Made by a program: the position numbers and the translations under genes. A stretch of 64,000 nucleotides of DNA, taken from the NCBI GenBank assembly GCA_963974215.1, contig CAXBBL010000002.1:327825-391824 (forward strand). The letters are read 5' to 3'. This DNA is from Croceimicrobium sp963974215 (GTDB taxonomy: Bacteria > Bacteroidota > Bacteroidia > Flavobacteriales > Schleiferiaceae). How positions within the stretch are numbered: the stretch's first letter is position 1; every line of letters starts with the position of its first letter. Below the pieces are notes generated by a model that saw only the letters and a program-made list of their open reading frames with translations, was not told the DNA's origin and searched no databases. This document shows, piece after piece, positions 1 through 8,140 of this stretch.

Positions 1-34
1 CAGAAAAGCTAAGAAGCTATTTACATCCATAATC

Positions 35-65
35 TTGCTATTAAGCGGTCTATAATGCACCTTTG
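35..65 (+). promoter_or_regulatory. Putative promoter of the NusG-like gene
   Basis: A TTG at 35-37 is followed after 20 nt by CACCTTTG at 58-65, one mismatch from the Bacteroidota -7 consensus TAnnTTTG. The likely start codon (70) begins 4 nt after the element, so the transcript would be leaderless or nearly so. The element overlaps the upstream in-frame ATG at 55, which argues against that start. Confidence 0.45.
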
Positions 66-69
66 TACC

Positions 70-579
70 ATGCAAAAAAACGCTGAAAATCTGGATTGGC
101 ATGCATTCTATACCAAGCCTCGCACTGAAAAAAAATTAGCGGAGCGTTTACGCGCTAAGGGTTTTGAAGTTTACGCCCCTACACAAACCATATTGAAGCA
201 GTGGAGCGACCGCAAAAAAATGGTGGAAGAACCCCTTTTCCGCTCCTATGTTTTTGTGCAAATTAACTACAAAGATTACCTAGAAATACTGCAAACTCCT
301 GGTGCAGTAGCTATTGTTCGCTGGCTGGGCAAGCCTGCTCTTATTCGCGATGAAGAAATTGTGGCCATCAAAGAGTTTTTAAAACTAAGTAGTGGCATGG
401 CCATCGAATTACGCGATTTTAAAAAAGGTGATCAGCTACGGGTAAAACACGGGAATTTAGAAAATGCCGTGGGAACGGTAGTGCGTCAGACCAAAAGCAA
501 AGTAATTTTAGAAATCGAAAAACTAGGAATGGCGCTTTATGCTGAAGTCCCTAAAAGTCAAGTTGAAAACACCCCCTAA
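70..579 (+). CDS. UpxY/NusG-like transcription antitermination factor
   Basis: Specialised NusG paralogue (RfaH/UpxY type), 169 aa. The N-terminal NGN domain (about residues 8-110) opens with WHAFYTKPRTEKK, the usual start of this family. A KOW-like C-terminal segment (about 115-165) carries KKGDQLRVKHG and a VGTVV strand. Family members bind elongating RNA polymerase and reduce pausing or termination in particular operons, in Bacteroides often capsule loci. No polysaccharide operon is visible here; the next gene, 3 nt downstream, encodes a thioredoxin-like protein, so the target cannot be read from context. An in-frame ATG at 55 is rejected because the -7-like element at 58-65 overlaps it. 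The assignment is by family recognition; the regulated operon is unknown. Confidence 0.85.
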   Translation: MQKNAENLDWHAFYTKPRTEKKLAERLRAKGFEVYAPTQTILKQWSDRKKMVEEPLFRSYVFVQINYKDYLEILQTPGAVAIVRWLGKPALIRDEEIVAIKEFLKLSSGMAIELRDFKKGDQLRVKHGNLENAVGTVVRQTKSKVILEIEKLGMALYAEVPKSQVENTP

Positions 580-582
580 AAT

Positions 583-1116
583 ATGCGTTTATCATTTATA
601 GCTCTACTTCTCCTTTTTTCGCATCTCGGCTTTAGCCAGGAAACGATAAACTGGATTAAAATTGAAGATTTAGAAGCGGCCCAAGCCAAAGAACCACGAA
701 AAGTTATAATCGACCTTTATACCAATTGGTGTCATTGGTGCCACAAAATGGACGAGAATACCTTTCAAAATCCGGGTATTGCATCTTATGTAAATGAAAA
801 CTTTTACGCCGTGCGCTTTAATGCGGAACAGAAAGACACCATACTTTTTAAAGGACAAAAGTTTGGTTTTGTACCGAAAGGTCGCAAAGGTTACAACGAA
901 CTAGCGGCGGTATTAGCTAAGGGCCGCCTTTCTTACCCTACTATCGTTTATTTAGACGAAGAACTTAACCTCATTCAACCCGTACCGGGCTATATGGATG
1001 CAAAGGCCTTTGAGGAAGTTATTACTTATCTGGGCGAAGACCACCACAAAGAGCAGGAATTTGAGCAATACAAGCTTAATTACAACGGAAATATTCATAA
1101 TTCGACTAAAGAATAG
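583..1116 (+). CDS. Secreted thioredoxin-fold protein with CHWC motif
   Basis: Protein of 177 aa with a signal peptide (about residues 1-19, ending FSQ) and a thioredoxin-like domain of the Thioredoxin_7/DUF255 type. The redox motif is CHWC (Cys50, Cys53) within YTNWCHWCHKMDENTF, a known variant of the CxxC site in this family. The protein probably acts in the periplasm in disulfide exchange or as a redox chaperone; the partner is unknown. It starts 3 nt after the NusG-like gene and is probably co-transcribed. The tail after about residue 150 is charged and lacks family features. The fold is confident, the physiological role is not. Confidence 0.8.
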   Translation: MRLSFIALLLLFSHLGFSQETINWIKIEDLEAAQAKEPRKVIIDLYTNWCHWCHKMDENTFQNPGIASYVNENFYAVRFNAEQKDTILFKGQKFGFVPKGRKGYNELAAVLAKGRLSYPTIVYLDEELNLIQPVPGYMDAKAFEEVITYLGEDHHKEQEFEQYKLNYNGNIHNSTKE

Positions 1117-1149
1117 CAAAGGAATAGGCCGAGGAAAATTCTTTAAATT

Positions 1150-1157
1150 TACCTTTG
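1150..1157 (+). promoter_or_regulatory. -7 promoter element of pheT
   Basis: TACCTTTG is an exact match to TAnnTTTG, 20 nt before the pheT ATG, predicting a leader of about 15 nt. Confidence 0.6.
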
Positions 1158-1177
1158 CCGCCTTATAAAACACAGGC

Positions 1178-3601
1178 ATGAAAATCTCCTACAACTGGCT
1201 TAAACAGTACCTCGATATAAAATTACCCGCCGAAAGGGTTTCTGAACTATTAACCGATACCGGTTTAGAGGTAGAAGGACTCGAGCAAATTGACACGATT
1301 AAAGGTGGTTTGCGCGGTGTAGTTATTGGCGAAGTTTTGAGCTGTGAGAAGCATTCTAATGCTGATAAGCTTAAGGTTACCACGGTAAACATTGGGACAA
1401 AGGAATTGCTTCCTATTGTATGCGGAGCGCCAAATGTAGCGGCAGGACAAAAAGTATTAGTAGCCACTGTTGGCACGGAGATTTACACGGAAGACGATTC
1501 CTTTACCATTAAGAAAAGTAAAATTAGGGGCGAAGTTTCGCAAGGCATGATTTGCGCCGAAGACGAATTAGGTCTAGGTGAAAGTCACGATGGCATTATG
1601 GTCCTTCCGGCAGATGCGCCAGTAGGACAAGCTGCGGCCGAATACTTTAATATCGAAAGCGATTATGTTTTCGAAATTGGCCTTACCCCCAATCGCACGG
1701 ATGCTATGTCGCATTATGGCGTAGCCCGCGATTTAAGAGCGGCCATTTTAAGATACGAGGGCGGAAAGCTAGATCTCACCTTACCTGCGCTTACTCCTTT
1801 AAGCAATAGCAGCGAAGATCTACCGATAAATATTAGCATTAAAAACAGTGAAGCCTGTTATCGCTACAGCGGATTAGCTCTGAAAAATGTTCAGGTTAAA
1901 ACTTCACCCGATTGGCTACAAAACAGACTGAGAGCCATTGGCTTAAAGCCGCTAAATAATATTGTAGACATTACCAATTACGTATTACACGAAACGGGAC
2001 ATCCTCTACATGCCTTTGATGCCGCCAAAATTAGTGGCGCGCAAATAAATATTCAGAACGCAGAAGAAGGACAAGTTTTTACCACCTTGGATGGTAGCGA
2101 ATTAAAGTTGAGCGACAAAGATTTAATGATTTGTGATGCCGAAAAGCCTTTGGTTCTTGCCGGCGTTTATGGAGGATTGAATTCAGGCGTAAGCCAAGAA
2201 ACCACAAGTGTGTTTTTAGAAGCCGCTTATTTTAATTCGGTGAGCGTACGAAAAAGTGCGAAGCGCCATGGCTTAAATACCGATTCATCTTTCCGCTATG
2301 AAAGAGGCGTGGACCCAGAAATGACCCTTTTCGCCTTAAAACGCGCGGCTAGTTTAATGATCGAGTTAGCCGGAGCTGAATTGGCCATGAATATCAAAGA
2401 CGAGCATCCACATACCATCGAGGCTACTCATGTAGTACTTGATCTTAATCGCATGAATACCCTTATCGGGCATAGCATTGAACCCGATTTAGTGCGCAGC
2501 ATTCTGCACAGTTTAGATATTCGTATCCTTTCCGAATCGCATCAAAAATTAAATTTAGAAATCCCAACTTACCGCATTGATGTTCAAAGGGAGGCCGACG
2601 TAATTGAGGAAGTACTGCGTATTTACGGTTTCAACGCCGTGCCTTACGATGGTCCCATGCGTATTTCAGTCGCTAAAATTGACCCCAAAGATGACAGCCG
2701 TGAAAGAGAAGTAATCAGCAATTTGTTGGCTAGTCTCGGTTTTAACGAGATGATGAATAACTCTTTGACCAAATCGAGCTATTACAATGACTTCGGCTTT
2801 AAGGCCGACGAAAGCATCAAAATGTTAAACCCTTTAAGTCAAGATTTAGCGGTGATGCGCCAAAGCTTGGTTTTCGGGGGCTTAGAAGCGGTAGCGCATA
2901 ATAGCAAGAGACAGCGCAGCGATATTTCCCTATTTGAATTTGGCCGCGAGTATAAACTCGATGGCGAGAAATTTCAGGAACGAGAATGCTTGGGCCTGTG
3001 GATTAGTGGTAAAGACAAACCCGAAAACTGGCAGAAGCCCAATGAAGAAAGTGATTTTTACACCTTAAAACAAAGCTGCGTAAAGATTTTGGAACGCTTA
3101 GGCATTGATAAACTCAAAGAAGATGCCCTCGATAATCCTATTTACACAGAAGGCATAAGCTTAAAACAGGGTGAGAAAGAAATTGCCAGTATGGGACTGC
3201 TTAGCAGCAAGTTGACAAAATCTTTAGAAATTAAAGCGCCTGTTTTTTATGCACATTTCGATTGGTCTGCTCTGGTTAAGATTGCTAAACGCAAGAAAAT
3301 TGTAATGACCGATTTACCAAAATACCCAGCGGTTCGTCGCGATTTAGCCCTTTTAGTGGATAGCGCCACTACCTACGCATCTTTGCGCCAAGCAAGCCAA
3401 AAAGCGGGCGGAGCCTTATTAAGAGACATAAACTTATTTGATGTTTACCAAGGCAAGAATCTGCCTCAAGGCAAAAAATCTTATGCCTTAAGCTTTGTTT
3501 TCAGACACGATGAAAAAACGCTTAATGATTCGGCGGTAGACCAATCGATTAAGAAAATCTTAGACAGTTTAGAAAAGCAGTTTCAAGCAACTTTACGCTA
3601 A
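1178..3601 (+). CDS. pheT: Phenylalanine--tRNA ligase beta subunit
   Basis: Beta subunit of the alpha2-beta2 phenylalanyl-tRNA synthetase, 807 aa, the full usual length. It begins MKISYNWLKQYLD, typical for PheT. The domains follow in order: OB-fold tRNA-binding domain (about 40-150, with CGAPNV), B3/B4 editing domain (about 210-390, with the NNIVDITNYV and HPLHAFD motifs), B5 (about 405-480), catalytic-core-like domain, and a C-terminal FDX-ACB domain (about 710-805, YPAVRRDLALLVD). The alpha subunit gene is not adjacent, as is common in Bacteroidota. A consensus promoter lies immediately upstream. The next gene follows after 42 nt on the same strand and may be co-transcribed. Confidence 0.97.
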   Translation: MKISYNWLKQYLDIKLPAERVSELLTDTGLEVEGLEQIDTIKGGLRGVVIGEVLSCEKHSNADKLKVTTVNIGTKELLPIVCGAPNVAAGQKVLVATVGTEIYTEDDSFTIKKSKIRGEVSQGMICAEDELGLGESHDGIMVLPADAPVGQAAAEYFNIESDYVFEIGLTPNRTDAMSHYGVARDLRAAILRYEGGKLDLTLPALTPLSNSSEDLPINISIKNSEACYRYSGLALKNVQVKTSPDWLQNRLRAIGLKPLNNIVDITNYVLHETGHPLHAFDAAKISGAQINIQNAEEGQVFTTLDGSELKLSDKDLMICDAEKPLVLAGVYGGLNSGVSQETTSVFLEAAYFNSVSVRKSAKRHGLNTDSSFRYERGVDPEMTLFALKRAASLMIELAGAELAMNIKDEHPHTIEATHVVLDLNRMNTLIGHSIEPDLVRSILHSLDIRILSESHQKLNLEIPTYRIDVQREADVIEEVLRIYGFNAVPYDGPMRISVAKIDPKDDSREREVISNLLASLGFNEMMNNSLTKSSYYNDFGFKADESIKMLNPLSQDLAVMRQSLVFGGLEAVAHNSKRQRSDISLFEFGREYKLDGEKFQERECLGLWISGKDKPENWQKPNEESDFYTLKQSCVKILERLGIDKLKEDALDNPIYTEGISLKQGEKEIASMGLLSSKLTKSLEIKAPVFYAHFDWSALVKIAKRKKIVMTDLPKYPAVRRDLALLVDSATTYASLRQASQKAGGALLRDINLFDVYQGKNLPQGKKSYALSFVFRHDEKTLNDSAVDQSIKKILDSLEKQFQATLR

Positions 3602-3643
3602 TTAAGGATCTAAGGAATAGGGCAAAAGCAAAGGATAAAGAGT

Positions 3644-4546
3644 ATGCTAAAAATTGCCTACGACCCTATTTATCATCACCCATTACCTGAGGGACATCGT
3701 TTCCCGATGGAAAAATATTCTTTACTGCCACAACAACTACTCTATGAAGGCACTTGCAGCGAAGCCAATTTCTTTAGTCCTGGCTTATTAAGTGAGGAGC
3801 AAATTTTACGCACCCATAAAGAAGAGTATTGGCTGAAATTAAGAAACCTAAATCTTAGCCGCTCAGAAGAGCGCCGCACCGGCTTTCCGCTTTCTGCCCA
3901 ATTAGTAGAACGAGAAAGACGTATTAACCAAGGTACGATAGAAACAGCCCTTTATGCCTTACAACATGATGTGTCGCTGAATATCGCGGGTGGCACCCAC
4001 CATGCCTATACCGATCGCGGAGAGGGCTTTTGCCTACTCAATGATATTGCCATTGCCTCTCATTATTTATTAGACCACAATCTCGCCCAGCGCATCTTAA
4101 TCGTGGATCTAGATGTGCATCAAGGCAATGGCACAGCCGAAATTATGGCGAAGGAAGAGCGGGTTTTCACCTTCTCCATGCATGGCGAAAAAAACTACCC
4201 CCTGCATAAAGAAAAATCCGATTTAGACATTGCTTTAGCCGACCAGTGCGATGATGCTACTTATTTGAAAAAGCTCGAGTATCATCTACCCAAAATTTTA
4301 GAAGACTTTCCTGCAGATTTTATTTTTTACCAAAGTGGTGTTGATGTTTTAGCGAGTGATAAGCTAGGACGTTTGGCTTTGAGTAAAGAAGGCTGCAAAA
4401 GTCGCGATCGATTTGTTTTAGAAAGCGCTAAACAGCGCCAAATCCCCGTGGCTATTTCAATGGGAGGAGGGTATAGCCCGAAAATTAGTGATATTATTGA
4501 GGCGCATGCCAATACTTTTCGGGTGGCACACGGCATTTGGTATTGA
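3644..4546 (+). CDS. Histone deacetylase family hydrolase
   Basis: Zinc-dependent deacetylase of the HDAC/AcuC/acetylpolyamine amidohydrolase superfamily, 300 aa. Visible active-site features are the His pair in GGTHHA (about residues 116-121), the metal ligands in DLDVHQGNG (Asp155, Asp157, His159), a second metal Asp in the QSGVDVLASDKLG region, and the glycine-rich MGGGYS near the C terminus. Bacterial members remove acetyl groups from small molecules or from proteins such as acetyl-CoA synthetase; the substrate here cannot be told from sequence. It follows pheT by 42 nt. It is a complete, catalytically intact-looking enzyme with no signal peptide, hence cytoplasmic. Confidence 0.9.
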   Translation: MLKIAYDPIYHHPLPEGHRFPMEKYSLLPQQLLYEGTCSEANFFSPGLLSEEQILRTHKEEYWLKLRNLNLSRSEERRTGFPLSAQLVERERRINQGTIETALYALQHDVSLNIAGGTHHAYTDRGEGFCLLNDIAIASHYLLDHNLAQRILIVDLDVHQGNGTAEIMAKEERVFTFSMHGEKNYPLHKEKSDLDIALADQCDDATYLKKLEYHLPKILEDFPADFIFYQSGVDVLASDKLGRLALSKEGCKSRDRFVLESAKQRQIPVAISMGGGYSPKISDIIEAHANTFRVAHGIWY

Positions 4547-4703
4547 AGAAAGCTGCGCTACATCTTTTATCCTATTTTTTTATATAATAATTTAATAATT
4601 AAAAAAATCTAATCTATTCTTTAACAAAGAAATACACTCTAGTAAAAAAAAGGCCCCTATATTCGCTTTAAGTTTTTGTTGCTATTTTGAGGATAACAAT
4701 AGT

Positions 4704-4711
4704 TACATTTG
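4704..4711 (+). promoter_or_regulatory. -7 promoter element of a small transcript
   Basis: TACATTTG matches TAnnTTTG exactly. TTG triplets lie 14 and 22 nt upstream, neither at ideal spacing. A start point around 4716-4718 would put the left arm of the hairpin at 4717 at the very 5' end of the RNA. Confidence 0.45.
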
Positions 4712-4716
4712 AAGGC

Positions 4717-4796
4717 AAATCAAGCCAGGGGCGATTTTCATTTGTTAACTAGTGGGTTAGAAGGAACAGATAAAAGCTTAGTCCCCTGCTTGATTT
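4717..4796 (+). ncRNA. Candidate structured RNA or structured 5' leader
   Basis: A 14-bp stem interrupted by one bulged C: 4717-4725 pairs with 4788-4796, C4726 bulges, and 4727-4731 (AGGGG) pairs with 4783-4787 (CCCCT). Inside, 4740-4746 can pair with 4765-4771 (one G-U), capped by a small CUAG/UUAG hairpin, giving a rod-like fold of about 80 nt. A promoter element ends 5 nt before it. The right arm is followed by ATTTTCTT, so the RNA could end there, or it could be the leader of the small ORF at 4828. I could not match it to tmRNA, 6S or SRP RNA. Confidence 0.45.
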
Positions 4797-4827
4797 TCTT
4801 AAAAACCAAAACAGATTTTAATTAGCG

Positions 4828-5004
4828 ATGTCAATCAAAAATTCAGGGAAAGAGCGCATCCGAAAAAAGTTTGTCTTGTATAAAAATCTTGGCCGCACTA
4901 GGCTGTTTTTCCGCACTGTGTGGATTAAAGAGGTTTTTGACGGTACACGCTGGCGCAGATCACAAATTCTTAAAGAAAAACCTAGGTCTACCGATCAGGT
5001 GTAG
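4828..5004 (+). CDS. Small basic hypothetical protein (58 aa)
   Basis: An ATG-to-TAG reading frame of 58 residues, beginning MSIKNSGKERIRKKFV, very basic (17 Lys/Arg against 5 Asp/Glu) with an aromatic central part (KNLGRTRLFFRTVWIKEVF). No signal peptide or membrane segment. It lies between the structured element at 4717-4796 and a terminator hairpin at 5010-5038, so promoter, hairpin, frame and terminator form a self-contained unit of about 320 nt. The composition would suit a nucleic-acid-binding or ribosome-associated peptide, but I recognise no family. Coding status is an inference from frame length and position, not from homology. Confidence 0.45.
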   Translation: MSIKNSGKERIRKKFVLYKNLGRTRLFFRTVWIKEVFDGTRWRRSQILKEKPRSTDQV

Positions 5005-5009
5005 AAACT

Positions 5010-5038
5010 AAAAGCCGATTAAAAATGGCTTTTTTTTT
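5010..5038 (+). terminator. Rho-independent terminator after the small ORF
   Basis: AAAAGCC and GGCTTTT flank a 10-nt loop and lead into a run of nine T on the plus strand, 5 nt after the stop of the 58-aa frame. Confidence 0.7.
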
Positions 5039-5061
5039 ATGGCTTAAGCCACTCTTCATCC

Positions 5062-6750
5062 TTATCCTTGACTGGGTAAATCTAAGTCCTTACGCCTTAT
5101 ATACATAAAGCCGTCTAGCGAATTATTAAACAAAGGATCAATATTAAAGCAAACCACTAAAGCCTGACTTTGGATATACTTTTTAATTAAAGGAGGAATC
5201 CGTAAAGAGCCCGGCTCAATTTCTTCCAACTTCCGATCAAAGGCGACCATATCGCTGGGAATATCATCCCATAGTCCTTTCTTATTGAGCAAGTTTACAT
5301 CCGGCTTAAAAGCTTTACGCGGTTTAATAAGACTAGCCAAACTCGCATCACCATGATTTTTAAGTAGGTAGCTAACCATGAGGGATTTACTAAAAGAAGA
5401 AAAACGATTGCTAATACTGGCGCAACCTAATATATATTGCAAGTCTTTATCCTTATCCATCAATGCCTTAATCGCATTCCACAGAATAAATAGTGGCAGT
5501 GGCTTTTGTTGGTATTCCTTCACAATAAATGCCCGCCCTAATTCCAAGGAATTTTCAAATATGGAGTAAGCAGCAGAACCGACCTTAAATAAGGAATGCG
5601 TGTAAAAACCATTTATACCAAAGCGCTTAAATACCTGCGGGCCGTATGCCAAGCGATAGGCACCCACTAAGCATTCCGCCTCCTGATCCCATAAAAGCAA
5701 ATGGTGATAATGGTAATCGTAAGTATCTAAATCCAGCGCCTTGTTACTACCTTCTCCTATTTCTCTAAAGCTAATCTCGCGTAAGCGCCCAATCTGTTTT
5801 AGCAAATAAGGAATATCTTCGGCTTCCGCCAGGTATACCGCGAATTGCTTCTGACTTAAAACTAACTTTTGCTTGTCGGCTAAAAATGAAATCTCATTTT
5901 TTAACATTTCTAGCTGCGGTTCCTCCTCTACCTGTTCAGCCTGTAAGGGTCGTTTCCTTAAAAATAGACTCTTCTTATTTTGAGGCAGACTTAATGACAA
6001 TATACCTATACGCTGCAATAACAAAGCGAGTAAGTGCCTATCTTCTGTGTACGATTTTACTTCCTTAGGATAGAGTAAGCGCGCCACTCTAATGGTTGCA
6101 TTGCGCCGAAAAACTCGTCCTGACCAAGCCTGCTCTACGCTTTTTAAATTCGGTTCAACTATAGGTTTGCCATTTTTCAAATAAACGGGTAAGATGGGAA
6201 CCTCGAATGCTCGGAAATCCGCTAAAAAAGTCAATATCCCTTTTTCATCTTGGCGCTTCACTTTTAAAGCCACTTGCCTCCTTTTGCTTTTCGCTGGCAT
6301 CAAAAAGCCTCTTCCTTCCCCTCGCTCAAAGGCAGATACTAGATTTGCTACATTTTCGGTACAATTCGTTTCTGCAGCGGGAATTAGGGATTCCAGCGCC
6401 TTAAAGAAATCGGGGGCTAGAGAATCATCCTCAGGATTTAGAATGGCAAAGTCTGGCCGTTTCAAGCGCACTAAACATAATAACATTAGTGCATCCCAAT
6501 GCGTATGCCTACTATTGACTACCACTAAAAATGGTCCTTTCTCAGGAATGCGCTTCAGCTCCGCTTTATAATATTGCAGCGGAATTTGCAGCTCATTTAA
6601 AATTTGAATAACCTCAGAATCTTGCGCTGCAGAGAGTCCCAATGAGTTTCGCCAAAAATCACGGTTTCCTTCTTTTTTTAGCAGTTCATTCTTAAGCTCC
6701 TTAAAGGCAATGTGTAGTTTAGCTTTCTTCATTTTATAAGCGCTTGGCAT
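5062..6750 (-). CDS. Bifunctional acyltransferase, OlsF-like (aminolipid synthesis)
   Basis: Two-domain protein of 562 aa. The N-terminal half (about residues 50-265) resembles a PlsC/lysophospholipid acyltransferase; the C-terminal half (about 290-560) resembles the GNAT-like ornithine N-acyltransferase OlsB (LREISFREIGEGS, then DTYDYHYHHLLLWD and VGAYRLAYGP). This order matches OlsF, which makes ornithine lipids in Flavobacterium and Serratia; glycine-lipid enzymes of Bacteroides are related. The PlsC His-x4-Asp motif is degenerate: the segment NSRHTHWD has Arg where His is expected. I place the start at the ATG 7 nt after the aspartokinase stop rather than at a start inside that gene. It is co-oriented with lysC and probably co-transcribed. 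The head group acylated is not determinable. Confidence 0.75.
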   Translation of the reverse strand: MPSAYKMKKAKLHIAFKELKNELLKKEGNRDFWRNSLGLSAAQDSEVIQILNELQIPLQYYKAELKRIPEKGPFLVVVNSRHTHWDALMLLCLVRLKRPDFAILNPEDDSLAPDFFKALESLIPAAETNCTENVANLVSAFERGEGRGFLMPAKSKRRQVALKVKRQDEKGILTFLADFRAFEVPILPVYLKNGKPIVEPNLKSVEQAWSGRVFRRNATIRVARLLYPKEVKSYTEDRHLLALLLQRIGILSLSLPQNKKSLFLRKRPLQAEQVEEEPQLEMLKNEISFLADKQKLVLSQKQFAVYLAEAEDIPYLLKQIGRLREISFREIGEGSNKALDLDTYDYHYHHLLLWDQEAECLVGAYRLAYGPQVFKRFGINGFYTHSLFKVGSAAYSIFENSLELGRAFIVKEYQQKPLPLFILWNAIKALMDKDKDLQYILGCASISNRFSSFSKSLMVSYLLKNHGDASLASLIKPRKAFKPDVNLLNKKGLWDDIPSDMVAFDRKLEEIEPGSLRIPPLIKKYIQSQALVVCFNIDPLFNNSLDGFMYIRRKDLDLPSQG

Positions 6751-6757
6751 CTTAAAC

Positions 6758-8014
6758 TTATTCGGATAGCGCCACCTGATAAGTGCCAACGGTAATCTGC
6801 TCCAATAGTACTTTACCGCGGTTTTTTATTTGCTCGCGGGCAGATTGATTATGATGGCGAATGGTATAAAGACTGATGTCTTCACGTTGCTCCAAATCAA
6901 AGCTTTTGGCTAATTCTTCGCAAAGAGGGAAGGCATTGATAGGATCGTAATTAATACAGAAAGATGAACTTACCGCTGAATGTTGCGACAGATTTACTCT
7001 TGCTCCAAATTGATGGAAAAGTTGGTAAATTTTTGAGAGGTGGTCTTCGGCAATAAAAGCCAAATCGCGGGTACTTAGCTTTATTAATAACTGATTTTCC
7101 TTTTTAATAAAACAGGAAGCCATAGGGTCTAGACTCACTCCTTCACTAATGGTAGTGCCGTCTGATGTTGGATTCTCAAAAGACTTTACCTTTAAAGGAA
7201 TTCCCTTCTCCTGTAAAGGTTGAATTGTTTTAGGGTGTATTACTGAAGCCCCGTAAAAAGCCAGTTCAATCGCTTCGCGATAATTGATTCTATTCAGTAA
7301 AACGGTATCCTCAAAAACCTTGGGGTCACCGTTTAAAACACCCGGTACATCTTTCCATATTACCACTTCCGAAGCCGCCAAACAATAGGCGATTACCGAA
7401 GCCGAGTAGTCAGAACCTTCTCTACCTAAAGTGGTGGTATTGCCCATATCATCGGAACCGATAAAACCTTGGGTTAAATACCGCGCCCCTTCACGCACCG
7501 AATCTTGCAACATCCGTTTGGTATAAGTCCAATCCACACGAGCAAAGCGATAACTCTGATCCGTTTTTATTAAGCGACGCGCATCGAGCCAAATATTTTG
7601 ATAGGAGTTTTGATTTAAGTAAGCAGATACAATTTTGGTAGAAAGCAACTCTCCAAAGGATACAATTTGATCGTACACCATATTGAAGCCGCCGTTTATT
7701 AAACTGCTTAACTTCATGCGGAGCTGCGCAAACAACTGCAAAACCTCTTCATAAACAGAATGAGCCTGAGGAAAGTCTAGATCAGCTATAATATCTAAAT
7801 GATACTTCTCCAATTCTACTAGCGCATTTTCACAAGCCAGTTTATCGCCCGCTAAATGAAAGGCAACAATTTTTTCTAAGGCATTGGTACTTTTACCCAT
7901 AGCCGAAATAACCACAAGAATGTCGTCTTCTGTAAAGAAATCTAATACCGAAGCCACCCTTCTTACACCCGCCGCATCTTTTACACTTGCTCCCCCAAAT
8001 TTAAAAACCTTCAT
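6758..8014 (-). CDS. lysC: Aspartokinase
   Basis: Phosphorylates L-aspartate, the first step to lysine, threonine, methionine and diaminopimelate. 418 aa, monofunctional, beginning MKVFKFGGASVKD with the KFGG(A)S signature. The kinase domain runs to about residue 280 (GREGSDYSASV, WKDVPGVLNGDP, ASVIHPKTIQP) and one or two ACT-like segments follow (about 305-400), the usual site of end-product inhibition. No homoserine dehydrogenase is fused. lysA lies elsewhere in the window (16.1-17.4 kb). A consensus -7 element sits 14 nt upstream of the ATG. The downstream acyltransferase starts 7 nt after the stop. Confidence 0.95.
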   Translation of the reverse strand: MKVFKFGGASVKDAAGVRRVASVLDFFTEDDILVVISAMGKSTNALEKIVAFHLAGDKLACENALVELEKYHLDIIADLDFPQAHSVYEEVLQLFAQLRMKLSSLINGGFNMVYDQIVSFGELLSTKIVSAYLNQNSYQNIWLDARRLIKTDQSYRFARVDWTYTKRMLQDSVREGARYLTQGFIGSDDMGNTTTLGREGSDYSASVIAYCLAASEVVIWKDVPGVLNGDPKVFEDTVLLNRINYREAIELAFYGASVIHPKTIQPLQEKGIPLKVKSFENPTSDGTTISEGVSLDPMASCFIKKENQLLIKLSTRDLAFIAEDHLSKIYQLFHQFGARVNLSQHSAVSSSFCINYDPINAFPLCEELAKSFDLEQREDISLYTIRHHNQSAREQIKNRGKVLLEQITVGTYQVALSE

Positions 8015-8028
8015 CGCTTAAATTTCCC

Positions 8029-8036
8029 CAAAAGTA
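8029..8036 (-). promoter_or_regulatory. -7 promoter element of lysC
   Basis: Reads TACTTTTG on the minus strand, an exact TAnnTTTG match, 14 nt before the lysC ATG; predicted leader about 9 nt. Confidence 0.6.
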
Positions 8037-8099
8037 AAAAGAAATAAGGCTGACCGATGGAATAAAGGCCAATGCTTTAAGACCTGAATATGAGTTATT

Positions 8100-8137
8100 T
8101 AAATTTGTATATTGTTGGAAATTCAATCACCAACAAT
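8100..8137 (+). promoter_or_regulatory. Promoter element plus leader hairpin of secreted repeat protein
   Basis: TAAATTTG (8100-8107) matches TAnnTTTG. It is followed by a perfect 8-bp inverted repeat, ATTGTTGG at 8111-8118 and CCAACAAT at 8130-8137, separated by 11 nt. The repeat ends 3 nt before the start codon, so nearly the whole predicted 5' UTR would fold into one hairpin, or the repeat is an operator over the start site. Confidence 0.5.
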
Positions 8138-8140
8138 TCT

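Noticed and set aside
55..69. Upstream ATG of the NusG-like gene
   Set aside because: The -7-like promoter element occupies 58-65, so the mRNA would begin after this codon.
4717..4796. SRP RNA or 6S RNA as identity of the hairpin
   Set aside because: The SRP motif (GGAAG...AGCAG apical region) is absent, with only GGAACAG present; the fold is too short for a standard 6S and lacks an obvious large central bubble. Left as an unknown structured RNA.
6194..6571. 125-aa open frame on plus
   Set aside because: Antisense to the acyltransferase gene; no promoter, no recognisable domain.
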